Shown: positions 47,624 through 56,462 of the stretch, one piece after another
Layout of the letters: each line of letters opens with the position of its first letter
Numbering within the stretch: position 1 is the first letter of the stretch
From: Litchfieldia stipae
Lineage (GTDB): Bacteria > Bacillota > Bacilli > Bacillales > Bacillaceae_L
DNA: 64,000 nucleotides
Direction: 5' to 3'
Assembly: GCF_014837155.1 (NCBI RefSeq)
Contig: NZ_JACYHA010000001.1
Coordinates: forward strand, 62,001 to 126,000
Translations under genes and position numbers: made by a program
The notes under the pieces: generated by a model
What the model was told of the DNA's origin: nothing
The model's input: only the letters and a program-made list of their open reading frames with translations
Databases searched by the model: none

Positions 47624-48360
47624 TCACCTAGCACCCCCTTAATGTAATCTTTGAGATATAGATAATCTTGAGATAAGATTAACGTCATGGCAATAATATA
47701 CTTACGATTTCTTTCAATGGTCTTACGGCTAACATCAACCACTTTTTCTAATTTTTTAACAGGAAGCTGTTTTTTCTCAAAGAGACTAGACCTAAGGGAA
47801 TCATCCTCTACAATAATCTTTGCAATTGTCATGGCATTTAACCGGGCATCAGCATGCTTTGGAGATTGATCAACAATCTCATTAAAGGAAAGACCAAATT
47901 CCGTCAGCTTTTTTTGGAATCTCACAATCTCATCTTTTCTTTGTTCTTGCTCAATCGATTGTTGAAATTGATCTATTGATTGTTTTGATTCAATTTTTGT
48001 AAAGTAACTGTCATCCTCGATGTCTGTGGAATCCATCCTGATTGTTTTCACACGTGCTTCTTTACGTATGAAATCAATCACTCTACGTTTTATAAGCAAA
48101 TCAGCGAAAGATAGCAGGGAACTACCTTTATCTGTTGAATATTTCTCAATGGCTTCATTAAATGCGATTAGACCTATGCTAAACTCATCGTCTTGTTCAC
48201 TGATAAACCTTTTGCATACGGATGATACCGATTTGGCAACGAATGGTTTATACTTTTCTATAAGCTCGTTTTGTAAAGCCTTATCACCGTTTTGGATTCT
48301 AATTACTGAATCTTCAAGCGAACTCTTGCTCCTCCCAAGCTTAAATAATAAACTTAGCAT
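47620..48360 (-). CDS. sigI: RNA polymerase sigma-I factor
   Basis: A 246-residue sigma-70 family factor with region 2 (about 20-95: DEFSIGLIAFNEAIEKY) and a SigI-type C-terminal DNA-binding region. It governs heat and cell-wall stress genes. A SigI-like promoter lies just upstream, implying autoregulation. GAGGTGAAACC precedes ATG 48360. First gene of the sigI-rsgI operon. Confidence 0.95.
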   Translation of the reverse strand: MLSLLFKLGRSKSSLEDSVIRIQNGDKALQNELIEKYKPFVAKSVSSVCKRFISEQDDEFSIGLIAFNEAIEKYSTDKGSSLLSFADLLIKRRVIDFIRKEARVKTIRMDSTDIEDDSYFTKIESKQSIDQFQQSIEQEQRKDEIVRFQKKLTEFGLSFNEIVDQSPKHADARLNAMTIAKIIVEDDSLRSSLFEKKQLPVKKLEKVVDVSRKTIERNRKYIIAMTLILSQDYLYLKDYIKGVLGE

Positions 48361-48387
48361 GGTTTCACCTCAGTTCATAATATACTA

Positions 48388-48417
48388 TTCGTAATACTAG
48401 CCTATTTTTGTGGGGGC
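48388..48417 (-). promoter_or_regulatory. Candidate sigma-I promoter of sigI-rsgI
   Basis: On the minus strand GCCCCCACAAAAA (48417-48405) provides the CCCCC plus A-tract -35 element, and CGAA (48391-48388) the -10 element. This matches the SigI promoter pattern I remember and sits 28 bases before the sigI start. Confidence 0.72.
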
Positions 48418-48477
48418 TTTCAATAGTAATATTTTCTTAAGTGAAAAAAAGAGCATGACTTTTCACCTATTTCAGTC

Positions 48478-48508
48478 AAAAAAAAAGTTCCAAACGGAAC
48501 TTTTTTCT
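48478..48508 (-). terminator. Terminator of the TerC gene
   Basis: GTTCC-AAAC-GGAAC with extended A/T arms forms a hairpin with T's on the minus strand, touching the stop codon. Confidence 0.8.
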
Positions 48509-49302
48509 TACTGATTTTCAACTTTTTTTAACTCAACTTCTTGTTTTTCCTCTGTCTCATTTTTTGACAAGAACCAGCCACCAATTGCAATTCCAAGTAA
48601 GATTACCCAGAAAGTAATTTTCCATTCTGCTGATTTAGGAAAACTTTCAGAAATCACGCCCAATTCATGATGTGCTAATGTATATACCGCTAATTTAACA
48701 CCTACCCAACCAACAATTAAGAAGGCGGCCGTTTCTAATCCTGGCTTACGGTGCAGTAATTTAACAAATTGGGTTGCAGCAAATCTCATAATAATTAGTC
48801 CGATTAAACCACCCGCAAATATAACGGCAAATTGTCCACCATCTAATCCGCCGATTTTAGGTAGATTTGTAGCTGGTAGTGTCACTGCTAGAGCAACTGC
48901 TGCTAGAATAGAATCAACTGCAAACGCAATATCTGCTAACTCTACTTTTACAACAGTCATCCAAAAGCCCGATTTCTTTTTTTCTTTTTCTTTCGCTTCA
49001 TGTTGATCTTTCTTAATCATAAATCTCTTAACTAGATGATTAATAGCGATAAATAGAAGATAGATTGCCCCTATTGCCTGAACCTGCCAAAGGTTTACTA
49101 AAAAAGAGATGGCAAACAATGACCCGAATCTAAATACAAATGCTCCTGCTAATCCATAAAATAATGCCTTTTTTCGTTTTTCTTCAGGTAAATGCTTAAC
49201 CATGATTGCCATTACTAACGCATTGTCAGCTGCCAATATACCTTCTAGTGCAATAAGTATAAGTAGTACCCACCCATATTCTAATATAATTGAAGCATCC
49301 AT
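48508..49302 (-). CDS. ykoY: TerC-family manganese exporter YkoY/MeeY-like
   Basis: A 264-residue membrane protein of the TerC family with about seven helices. The conserved acidic membrane motifs EGILAADNALV and DIAFAVDSI line the ion path. B. subtilis YkoY (MeeY) exports Mn for metalation of secreted enzymes. The start is ATG 49302 behind GGGGAGAG; the frame continues open to 49392 through the riboswitch terminator and is not used. A manganese riboswitch precedes it. Confidence 0.92.
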   Translation of the reverse strand: MDASIILEYGWVLLILIALEGILAADNALVMAIMVKHLPEEKRKKALFYGLAGAFVFRFGSLFAISFLVNLWQVQAIGAIYLLFIAINHLVKRFMIKKDQHEAKEKEKKKSGFWMTVVKVELADIAFAVDSILAAVALAVTLPATNLPKIGGLDGGQFAVIFAGGLIGLIIMRFAATQFVKLLHRKPGLETAAFLIVGWVGVKLAVYTLAHHELGVISESFPKSAEWKITFWVILLGIAIGGWFLSKNETEEKQEVELKKVENQ

Positions 49303-49345
49303 GAAATTCTCTCCCCCTATTTCCTTATTTACATGTAATATGAAC

Positions 49346-49381
49346 ACAAAAAAGACCTTTGCCATTAATGGCAAAGGTCTT
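49346..49381 (-). terminator. Mn-riboswitch expression-platform terminator
   Basis: AAGACCTTTGCCATT and its exact complement form a 30-base perfect palindrome, followed on the minus strand by six T. It lies between the aptamer and ykoY. Confidence 0.93.
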
Positions 49382-49395
49382 GCTAAACACAATTA

Positions 49396-49482
49396 ACTGT
49401 GTCAACAAAGCCGGAGGATATGATCCACGAAATGACGACTTTGTTTTCGAGTTTCCTCGAACGCTACTCCCCTTTGAACTGG
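49396..49482 (-). promoter_or_regulatory. yybP-ykoY manganese riboswitch aptamer
   Basis: On the minus strand AAAGGGGAGTAGCG, CGTCATTTCG and CCGGCTTTGTTGACA are the conserved blocks of the yybP-ykoY class. Mn2+ binding should prevent the downstream terminator and so allow synthesis of the exporter. Confidence 0.9.
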
Positions 49483-49540
49483 AAGAATTTATCATATTTA
49501 ATGTTAGGTTAATTGTAATACCACTTTTACTTATTGTCAA

Positions 49541-50176
49541 TTATTTTTTTCTAGTATTGAATGCTTTAAATGAGATAATTTCTTTTTTATTTGCTTGTCT
49601 CTTCTTCTTCCAATAGAACCAGACTGCCAATCCAACAACGACTAATCCACCAGCTGGTAGTAAATACTGATTAGCAAGTGCTCCTACATCCTCCCACCTT
49701 GGACCAAGGATAAAGCCTAGATAGACATATAAAAAAGTAATAGGAAGCATAGCAAAAAATGTATAAACCGAAAACGTGATCACATTCATTTTTGCCATAC
49801 CACATGGAATAGAAATTAGTGTTCTAACTCCTGGTAAAAACCGTGCAGTAAAAGCAACCGAACCACCATACTTTTCAAAGAAATCATCTGCTTTAGCAAG
49901 CTGCTTTTCCTTTATGAATAGATATTTTCCATATTTCAATAATAATGGTCTTCCACCAAAACGCCCCAATGCATATAGCGTTAACGGTCCAAAGGTTCCC
50001 CCCACAGTCCCTGCTAAAACAACTAGCCAAAGGTTCATGTCACCTTGATATACCCAGTAACCTGCTAACGGAAGAACAACTTCAGCAGGAATAAATTCAA
50101 TAGTTAGTGCTAATAGAATACCAAAATAAGATAGTTGCTTTAAAAACTCTACAATTGAAATAATAATATGCTCCAT
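49541..50176 (-). CDS. DedA-family membrane protein
   Basis: A 211-residue protein with four to five helices and the DedA signature (EFIPAEVVLPLAGY near residue 27, FTARFLPGVRTLISIPCGMAKM in the middle). DedA proteins act as lipid flippases or scramblases; several handle undecaprenyl phosphate or phosphatidylethanolamine. The start ATG 50176 follows GAAAGGTG; a TTG at 50191 falls in that site. B. subtilis ykoX occupies the same place next to ykoY. Confidence 0.9.
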   Translation of the reverse strand: MEHIIISIVEFLKQLSYFGILLALTIEFIPAEVVLPLAGYWVYQGDMNLWLVVLAGTVGGTFGPLTLYALGRFGGRPLLLKYGKYLFIKEKQLAKADDFFEKYGGSVAFTARFLPGVRTLISIPCGMAKMNVITFSVYTFFAMLPITFLYVYLGFILGPRWEDVGALANQYLLPAGGLVVVGLAVWFYWKKKRQANKKEIISFKAFNTRKK

Positions 50177-50318
50177 AAAAACACCTTTCAAAAAAATTGA
50201 AATTTGTATTTACAATAACAGATATACGAAAAAAACGCTAGTTGGATGTCATTACCATCATTTCACTCTTAAGAATTGGTGAAACTACTTTAAGACTATT
50301 ATGTAAGGGGACATAAAT

Positions 50319-51209
50319 ATGCATACAATGTGGAAAGGCTCCATTAGTTTTGGATTAGTGAATATACCTATTAAGCTTTTTGCTGCAACTGAAGACAAGG
50401 ATGTAAAGTTAAGAAATCTACACAAAGAATGTCATACTCCGATACAGTACGAGAAAGTATGCTCACATTGCGAGAAAGATATTTCCAACGAAGACATTGT
50501 CAAAGGATATGAGTATGTAAAAGGAAAATTTATTATATTAACTGATGAAGAGTTAAAAGAGCTCAAGGATGAACATGAAGATAAAAGTGTCGAGATTGTT
50601 GATTTTGTCAATTTAGAGGATATTGATCCGATTTATTTCAGCCGCTCATACTTTATGGGACCTGGAGAAAATGGTAGTAAAGCTTATGGATTATTAAGAG
50701 AAGCTTTAAAAACATCTGGGAAGATTGGGATTGCAGAAATTACGATAAGATCAAAGCAACAAATGGCGATTATTAGAGTGTATAAAAACAGCCTAGTAAT
50801 GGAAACCATTCATTATCCAGATGAGGTTCGAAATGTAGAAGAAGTACCTGGAGTACCAGAGAATGTTGAAATAAATGATAAAGAGCTAGAAACTGCCATC
50901 ATGTTAATTGATCAATTAACTACTGATTTTGAACCTGAAAAATACAAGGATGATTATCGTACAGCTTTACTCGACTTAATTCAAACAAAAGTCAATAATA
51001 ATGAAGGTACAACAGCTAATGATACTGCACCAAGATCGAATGTTGTTGACTTAATGAGCGCTCTCCAAGCTAGTATTGAACGTACAAAAGGAAAAGAAAA
51101 CACCCCTTCTAAGAAACAACCTGTTCCTACTACAAATGTTTCAGAAATGAAATCCACTGGAGAGAAAGGTCCAAAGGTTAGAACAACAAGGAAAAAAGTA
51201 GGCAGCTAA
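50319..51209 (+). CDS. ku: DNA end-binding protein Ku
   Basis: A homodimeric ring that binds DNA double-strand ends in bacterial non-homologous end joining. The start MHTMWKGSISFGLVNIPIKL is diagnostic. The Ku core covers about 10-230, then a Lys-rich tail typical of bacterial Ku that recruits LigD. A second ATG at codon 4 is possible. It is one base from ligD and surely co-transcribed. In B. subtilis this pair acts in spores under sigma-G control. Confidence 0.96.
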   Translation: MHTMWKGSISFGLVNIPIKLFAATEDKDVKLRNLHKECHTPIQYEKVCSHCEKDISNEDIVKGYEYVKGKFIILTDEELKELKDEHEDKSVEIVDFVNLEDIDPIYFSRSYFMGPGENGSKAYGLLREALKTSGKIGIAEITIRSKQQMAIIRVYKNSLVMETIHYPDEVRNVEEVPGVPENVEINDKELETAIMLIDQLTTDFEPEKYKDDYRTALLDLIQTKVNNNEGTTANDTAPRSNVVDLMSALQASIERTKGKENTPSKKQPVPTTNVSEMKSTGEKGPKVRTTRKKVGS

Positions 51210-51210
51210 C

Positions 51211-53046
51211 ATGAAATTAAGGCCGATGCTACCTACTCTTATTTTTGAAGCACCAAAAGGCTCTGACTGGCTATATGAAATAAAGTACGATGGTTTTCGT
51301 ACTCTTTTATATTGGGATCATGGACGGATTGAATTAATTAGTCGAAATGGAAACCTTTTAAATGAACAATTCCCTGAAATCATTGAATATTGCCGTGATC
51401 AAGAAAGACTATTTTCAGAAGACTTCCCACTTATTATTGATGGGGAAGTCTGTATTCTAGAATCCTCCTATAAAGCAAGCTTTGAACAAATCCAAATTCG
51501 TGGCAGATTGAAAAACAAAGAAAAAATAGCAGCAACATCGGCTATAAAGCCTGCTCACTTCTTAGCTTTTGACCTATTACTGATTCAAGATAAGTCGATT
51601 ATGACGGATCCCTTTATAAATAGAAAAAAACAGTTAGAAGATTTATTTCTAAAGCACAATTTAATGAAGATAGTTGATATTCAGCAAAATCAGCTACTTC
51701 AACTTATTCCATACCATTCTTCTTTTCAAGAAATTTGGGAAAAGGTTCAGGCCGAGCAGTCTGAAGGAATCATTGCAAAAAAAAGAAATAGTCCATGGGA
51801 AGAAGGAAAGAGAACAACCTCATGGTATAAAATTAAAAATTGGCAAAGGGGCAATTTTTTCATCACTGGGTATGATCAAGCAAATGGCTTCTTTCATGTC
51901 TCCGTACTAAGAGATAAAGAAATTTATGAAATTGGGCTTTTTTCAAACGGATTAGCTTCTGAAGAACGAGATGCACTATTACAAGTCATCAGGCAAAATC
52001 AGCACGAAGGAACGAAGATTGGTTATGTCAGCGTCAATCCTGGGATCTGTGTAGAACTTCTTTATTTAGAACTTTACAAAGAACAACTTCGCCAACCAAG
52101 CTTTTCTAAATTTCAATTTGATATCGATTGGTCAGAATGTACGTGGGAAAATCTCCAAAGAAAAATGGATATTTCGACTCAAGTGATTATTTCGCATCCG
52201 GAGAAGCCTCTATGGAAAGAAAGACATATCACAAAGCAAGATTATTTAGATTACCTCTTAAAGATTTCACCTTATATGCTCCCATTTTTGAAAGATCGAT
52301 TGCTGACAGTTATCAGGTATCCACACGGTATGTATGGAGAATCCTTTTATCAGAAAAATTGTCCTGACTATGCACCAGCTTTCATTAAAAAGGTTCGTCA
52401 TGAGGATATAGACTATATTGTTTGTAATAATGTCGATACATTAGCTTGGCTCGGGAATCAATTAGCATTTGAATTTCACATTCCATTTCAGACAATTCAT
52501 TCAAATGGTCCATCAGAAATTGTATTTGATTTAGATCCACCATCAAGAAATGAATTTCCCTTAGCAATTAAAGCGGCATTAATCCTTAAGGAGGTATTTG
52601 ATGGATTAGATTTAATATCATTTATTAAGTTATCTGGTAACAAAGGCTTACAGCTCTATATTCCATTACCTGAAAACACATTTAGTTATGAAGATACAAG
52701 AGTTTTCACAGAATTTATTGCTCATTACCTTATTAACAAAGAGCCAGATTACTTTACGATCGAACGTCTGAAAAAAAATCGAGGTAACAAACTTTATGTT
52801 GATTATGTTCAACATGCAGAAGGCAAGACGATTATTGCTCCGTATTCTGTTCGCGGAAATGAAGGAGCTTATATCGCCACCCCGCTCTATTGGGATGAAG
52901 TAAATGAGGATTTAACCATTGAACCTTTTTCGATCGAATCGATTATAAATCGAATAAATACTCTCGGTGACCCATTTAAAGAATTCTTCAGAACGAAAGA
53001 AATCCAACCCTTCAAACCTGTTTTAGAATTTTTGAAAAATAAGTAA
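51211..53046 (+). CDS. ligD: DNA ligase LigD (ligase-polymerase)
   Basis: A 611-residue NHEJ enzyme. The ATP-dependent ligase domain comes first (about 1-300) with the adenylated Lys25 in YEIKYDGFR. The primase-like polymerase domain follows (about 320-600) with DLDPP supplying metal-binding Asp residues. The phosphoesterase domain of mycobacterial LigD is absent, as usual for Bacillus. The domain order ligase-then-polymerase is also the Bacillus form. A strong terminator follows. Confidence 0.96.
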   Translation: MKLRPMLPTLIFEAPKGSDWLYEIKYDGFRTLLYWDHGRIELISRNGNLLNEQFPEIIEYCRDQERLFSEDFPLIIDGEVCILESSYKASFEQIQIRGRLKNKEKIAATSAIKPAHFLAFDLLLIQDKSIMTDPFINRKKQLEDLFLKHNLMKIVDIQQNQLLQLIPYHSSFQEIWEKVQAEQSEGIIAKKRNSPWEEGKRTTSWYKIKNWQRGNFFITGYDQANGFFHVSVLRDKEIYEIGLFSNGLASEERDALLQVIRQNQHEGTKIGYVSVNPGICVELLYLELYKEQLRQPSFSKFQFDIDWSECTWENLQRKMDISTQVIISHPEKPLWKERHITKQDYLDYLLKISPYMLPFLKDRLLTVIRYPHGMYGESFYQKNCPDYAPAFIKKVRHEDIDYIVCNNVDTLAWLGNQLAFEFHIPFQTIHSNGPSEIVFDLDPPSRNEFPLAIKAALILKEVFDGLDLISFIKLSGNKGLQLYIPLPENTFSYEDTRVFTEFIAHYLINKEPDYFTIERLKKNRGNKLYVDYVQHAEGKTIIAPYSVRGNEGAYIATPLYWDEVNEDLTIEPFSIESIINRINTLGDPFKEFFRTKEIQPFKPVLEFLKNK

Positions 53047-53082
53047 GAGGCTGTTCCAAAATTCCATGGAACAGCCTCTTAC
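53046..53082. terminator. Terminator after ligD, shared with the RND gene
   Basis: AGAGGCTGTTCCA pairs with TGGAACAGCCTCT around AAATTCCA. It lies between two convergent genes and can serve both. Confidence 0.88.
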
Positions 53083-53087
53083 CTCTT

Positions 53088-56000
53088 TTATTTCTTATCC
53101 TTATCTTCATCCTTCACAATTTTAAGGATCTCTTCAAGCATATAAACCATGTCTTGTTTTTTGTATGGCTGTCCCTGAGTAGCTGGAACAGATGATTCTG
53201 GTTCTTCTTGTTCTACTTCATTTTTTTCAAGCGTCTCTTCAATCAAATATGCCGGAATCAGCTGTCCATCTGGTGTTACATATTTTTTATTTAACCTGCG
53301 TGTTTCCTTATCGAATAAGCTATACACGATTGGAATAATAAATAGTGTTAAGAATGTACTACTTATTAATCCCCCAATAACCGAGATACCCATCGGTTGA
53401 TTCATTTCTGCACCCTCACCAAGACCTATAGCAAGAGGTAATAATCCAAGGATTGTCGTTGTTGCGGTCATTAATATTGGTCTTGTACGATCTTTTACTG
53501 CTTCAATAATCGCATCGTATGTCTTCATTCCTTGCTCTTTCTTCTGGTTAATATAATCAATCAATACAATCGCATTGTTAACTACAATACCCGCAAGCAC
53601 AATTATTCCAATAAATGCCGTCAAGCCAACAGGCGTCCGAGTTGCCGTTAATGCGACAGCTACACCTATTACCATCAATGGTACAGTTACCATGATGACA
53701 AATGGGTGTTTGAATGATTCGAATTGAGCAGCCATCACTAAATAAATGAACACTAACGCTAGTACAAATGCTAGCCCTAAATCATCCATTGATGATTCAA
53801 GCAATTCACGGTCGCCACCAAATGTGATCTCCGTATCATCAGATAATTCTAAATCAGCAATTTCAGCATCAACCTTTGAAGAAATATCACCAAGGTTTGT
53901 CGTACTAACGAATTTAACTGTAAATTGAACAGCACTTTGTTGGTCTATTCGATTAATAGTCGTTGGACCTTCACCAATTGTTATATCTGTTACTTCATTT
54001 AATTGAATAAATGTATTATCAGGTTTCCTAATAAGCAATTCTTGTAATTGATCAATATTGCTTGTTAATTCGCGATCATAACCGACATTTACAGGGTAAA
54101 TATTTTGGTCTTCATCAGTTAACTGTAAAGCTGTTGTCCCCCTGGTCACATCGTTTATCGTTGATGCGATTTGAAGCGGTAGTAAGCCCTCGTCAAAGGC
54201 TTTGTCTCTATCCACTGTAATTTGAACTTCCTCTACTGTATCTGTTAAATCAGTTGAAACCTCAGTGACATCAGACAAGTTGTCAAGCGCCTCTGTAATT
54301 TGTTCTACAGCTTCATTTAATCGATTAGCGTTATTATCCTTCACATTAAAGGTAAGAGTGTTTGGTGATGAACCAGATGATGACTGAACATTCAATGAAA
54401 CTTCAGCTGTTGCATTAGCAGATTTAGCAGCTCTTTCAATCTCACGCTTATTTTCATCCATAAAATCAAAGGTCGATACAGTTCTGTCATCTAAGTCCTT
54501 CATTTTCACATAAATTTCAGCACGATTCGTTCTTCCAGATCCAGTGACTGAACCTTCCTGTGTTGAACCAATTGAACTTACATATACATCTACCTCTGTT
54601 TTGTCACTTAAGACATCTTCAATTTCTCTGACTGTTTTTTCCGTTTCAGAAAGTGATGCACCATTTTCTAATTCAACTCCAACAGTAAAGAAGCCCTCGT
54701 CACTACTTGGCAGAAATTCTGTTCCTACGGTTGTCAATCCAAAAATACTTCCTGCTGTAATAATAAGTGTTAAAACAAGTACTAATGCACGATTTCTCAA
54801 ACTCCATTTTGTTAGTCCTTCTAAAGACTTCATGAAATGAGAGTCTTTGCGCTTAACCTCTATGTTTTCTTTCGGTTGCTTCAGAAATCTACTCGCTAGC
54901 ATTGGAACAACAGTTAGTGCTACAAATAGCGAAGCAAATAAACTGAAAGCAATAGTTAAAGCAAATTCAGTGAACAGCTGGCCAATGATACCAGAAATAA
55001 AGATCACTGGTAAGAACACAGCTACCGTTGTAAGAGTAGAAGCAATAATAGCAGCTCCAACTTCCTTAGTACCATCTGCGGCTGCCACTTTAGGTTCTTT
55101 GCCCATAGATAAATGGCGATAGATATTTTCAATCACAACAATCGCATTATCGACTAACATCCCAATTCCTAATGCCAACGCACCGAGAGTAAGAATGTTC
55201 AGAGTGAAGTTTGAGAAAAACATAAGAACAAACGTTACAATCACTGAATATGGGATCGCAATTCCAATAATAAGTGGACTTTTCACACTTCTTAAAAAGA
55301 AAAATAAGACTAGCATGGCAAATAATCCACCTAGAATCAGCGTATTAGACATATTACCGATGGCAATTTGTATAAAGTCACCTTGGTCAAATAAGATATC
55401 TGATTGGATATCTTCATATTTTTCTTGGCTTAATAGTTCATCTAATTCAGCTCTAAAGCTATCAGATACCTTCGCAGTATTCGCATCCGATTGCTGGAGT
55501 ACACTTACTAATAGTGCAGGCTCTTGATTTGCACGGGTGATCGTATCTTCATCCTGGGGTGATAGTGATACTTCGGCTATATCTGCTAGTGTCACCTTTT
55601 CACCATTTGAAGGATCTCTTGTGATATTGATTTGTTCTAAATTCTTAACCGAGTCGATTGTGCTAATGACACGAGTCGTTAATTCCTTTCCTTCAGTTTC
55701 AACTGTATTTCCTGGAAGTGACATTGAATTAGCTCTAAGGATATCAATAATATCTTGTTGAGTTAAAACATACTTCTGCAGCTGATCTTCATCAAGTACT
55801 ACTTTTATTTCATCAACAGTCGTCCCTGCTAAACTAACACTAGCAACGCCTTCAGCCTTATTGAGCTCAGTGACTAGTGCTTCTGCTAAATCCTGTAATG
55901 TTTTTGCATCAGTATCAGTGCTTAGTGACAATTGAATAACAGGGAATTGAGAAGGATCAAACTTCATAAACCTAGGTTTATTTGCGTCCTCTGCAATCGT

Positions 56001-56345
56001 TGTAGAATCAATTCTACTTTGAACCTCACTTTCAACCTCATCAATTGTTGTAGTCCAAGAAAACTGCATCAAGGTTAAGCTTGAATTTTCCTGTGATGTT
56101 GACGACATTGTCTTAAGTCCTGGTAGAGTAGAGAGGCTTTCCTCGATCGGTTTTGTTACCTTTTCAACAACCTCTGTAGGGCTTGCACCAGGATAACTGA
56201 CAACCACAACGCCAATAGGTGGATTAATTTCAGGAATTAGCTTAAGGGGAATGTTTAATAATGATACAAGTCCTAAGATGATCACTAAAAACATTGAAAC
56301 TAAGGTGAAAACAGGTCTTCTTATCGCAAAATTACTAATCTTCAT
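53088..56345 (-). CDS. swrC: RND efflux pump, SwrC/YerP-like
   Basis: A 1085-residue AcrB-type pump with 12 membrane helices and two large external loops (about 35-330 and 550-850). Helix 4 carries LALGIGMLVDNAIVVIENI with the proton-relay Asp residues. Such Gram-positive RND proteins work without an outer-membrane channel; B. subtilis SwrC (YerP) exports surfactin. The C-terminus has a charged tail of about 60 residues. Substrate here unknown. Monocistronic. Confidence 0.9.
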   Translation of the reverse strand: MKISNFAIRRPVFTLVSMFLVIILGLVSLLNIPLKLIPEINPPIGVVVVSYPGASPTEVVEKVTKPIEESLSTLPGLKTMSSTSQENSSLTLMQFSWTTTIDEVESEVQSRIDSTTIAEDANKPRFMKFDPSQFPVIQLSLSTDTDAKTLQDLAEALVTELNKAEGVASVSLAGTTVDEIKVVLDEDQLQKYVLTQQDIIDILRANSMSLPGNTVETEGKELTTRVISTIDSVKNLEQINITRDPSNGEKVTLADIAEVSLSPQDEDTITRANQEPALLVSVLQQSDANTAKVSDSFRAELDELLSQEKYEDIQSDILFDQGDFIQIAIGNMSNTLILGGLFAMLVLFFFLRSVKSPLIIGIAIPYSVIVTFVLMFFSNFTLNILTLGALALGIGMLVDNAIVVIENIYRHLSMGKEPKVAAADGTKEVGAAIIASTLTTVAVFLPVIFISGIIGQLFTEFALTIAFSLFASLFVALTVVPMLASRFLKQPKENIEVKRKDSHFMKSLEGLTKWSLRNRALVLVLTLIITAGSIFGLTTVGTEFLPSSDEGFFTVGVELENGASLSETEKTVREIEDVLSDKTEVDVYVSSIGSTQEGSVTGSGRTNRAEIYVKMKDLDDRTVSTFDFMDENKREIERAAKSANATAEVSLNVQSSSGSSPNTLTFNVKDNNANRLNEAVEQITEALDNLSDVTEVSTDLTDTVEEVQITVDRDKAFDEGLLPLQIASTINDVTRGTTALQLTDEDQNIYPVNVGYDRELTSNIDQLQELLIRKPDNTFIQLNEVTDITIGEGPTTINRIDQQSAVQFTVKFVSTTNLGDISSKVDAEIADLELSDDTEITFGGDRELLESSMDDLGLAFVLALVFIYLVMAAQFESFKHPFVIMVTVPLMVIGVAVALTATRTPVGLTAFIGIIVLAGIVVNNAIVLIDYINQKKEQGMKTYDAIIEAVKDRTRPILMTATTTILGLLPLAIGLGEGAEMNQPMGISVIGGLISSTFLTLFIIPIVYSLFDKETRRLNKKYVTPDGQLIPAYLIEETLEKNEVEQEEPESSVPATQGQPYKKQDMVYMLEEILKIVKDEDKDKK

Positions 56346-56429
56346 TTACCTTCTCCTCTTTTAGATATTCAAAATAATTTATAATTAGATTCTTTCATAC
56401 TTTGACGGAATAATGCAAGAATCAGCAAC

Positions 56430-56462
56430 AAAAAAAAGCCCGCTAAAAATAGCAGAACTAAA
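56430..56462 (-). terminator. Weak terminator of the histidine kinase gene
   Basis: GCTA and TAGC extended by G-U pairs, followed by eight T on the minus strand. It overlaps the stop codon. Confidence 0.6.

Noticed and set aside
49325-49540. Minus-strand frame over the Mn riboswitch
   Set aside because: It covers the aptamer and terminator of ykoY; the RNA structure explains the sequence.
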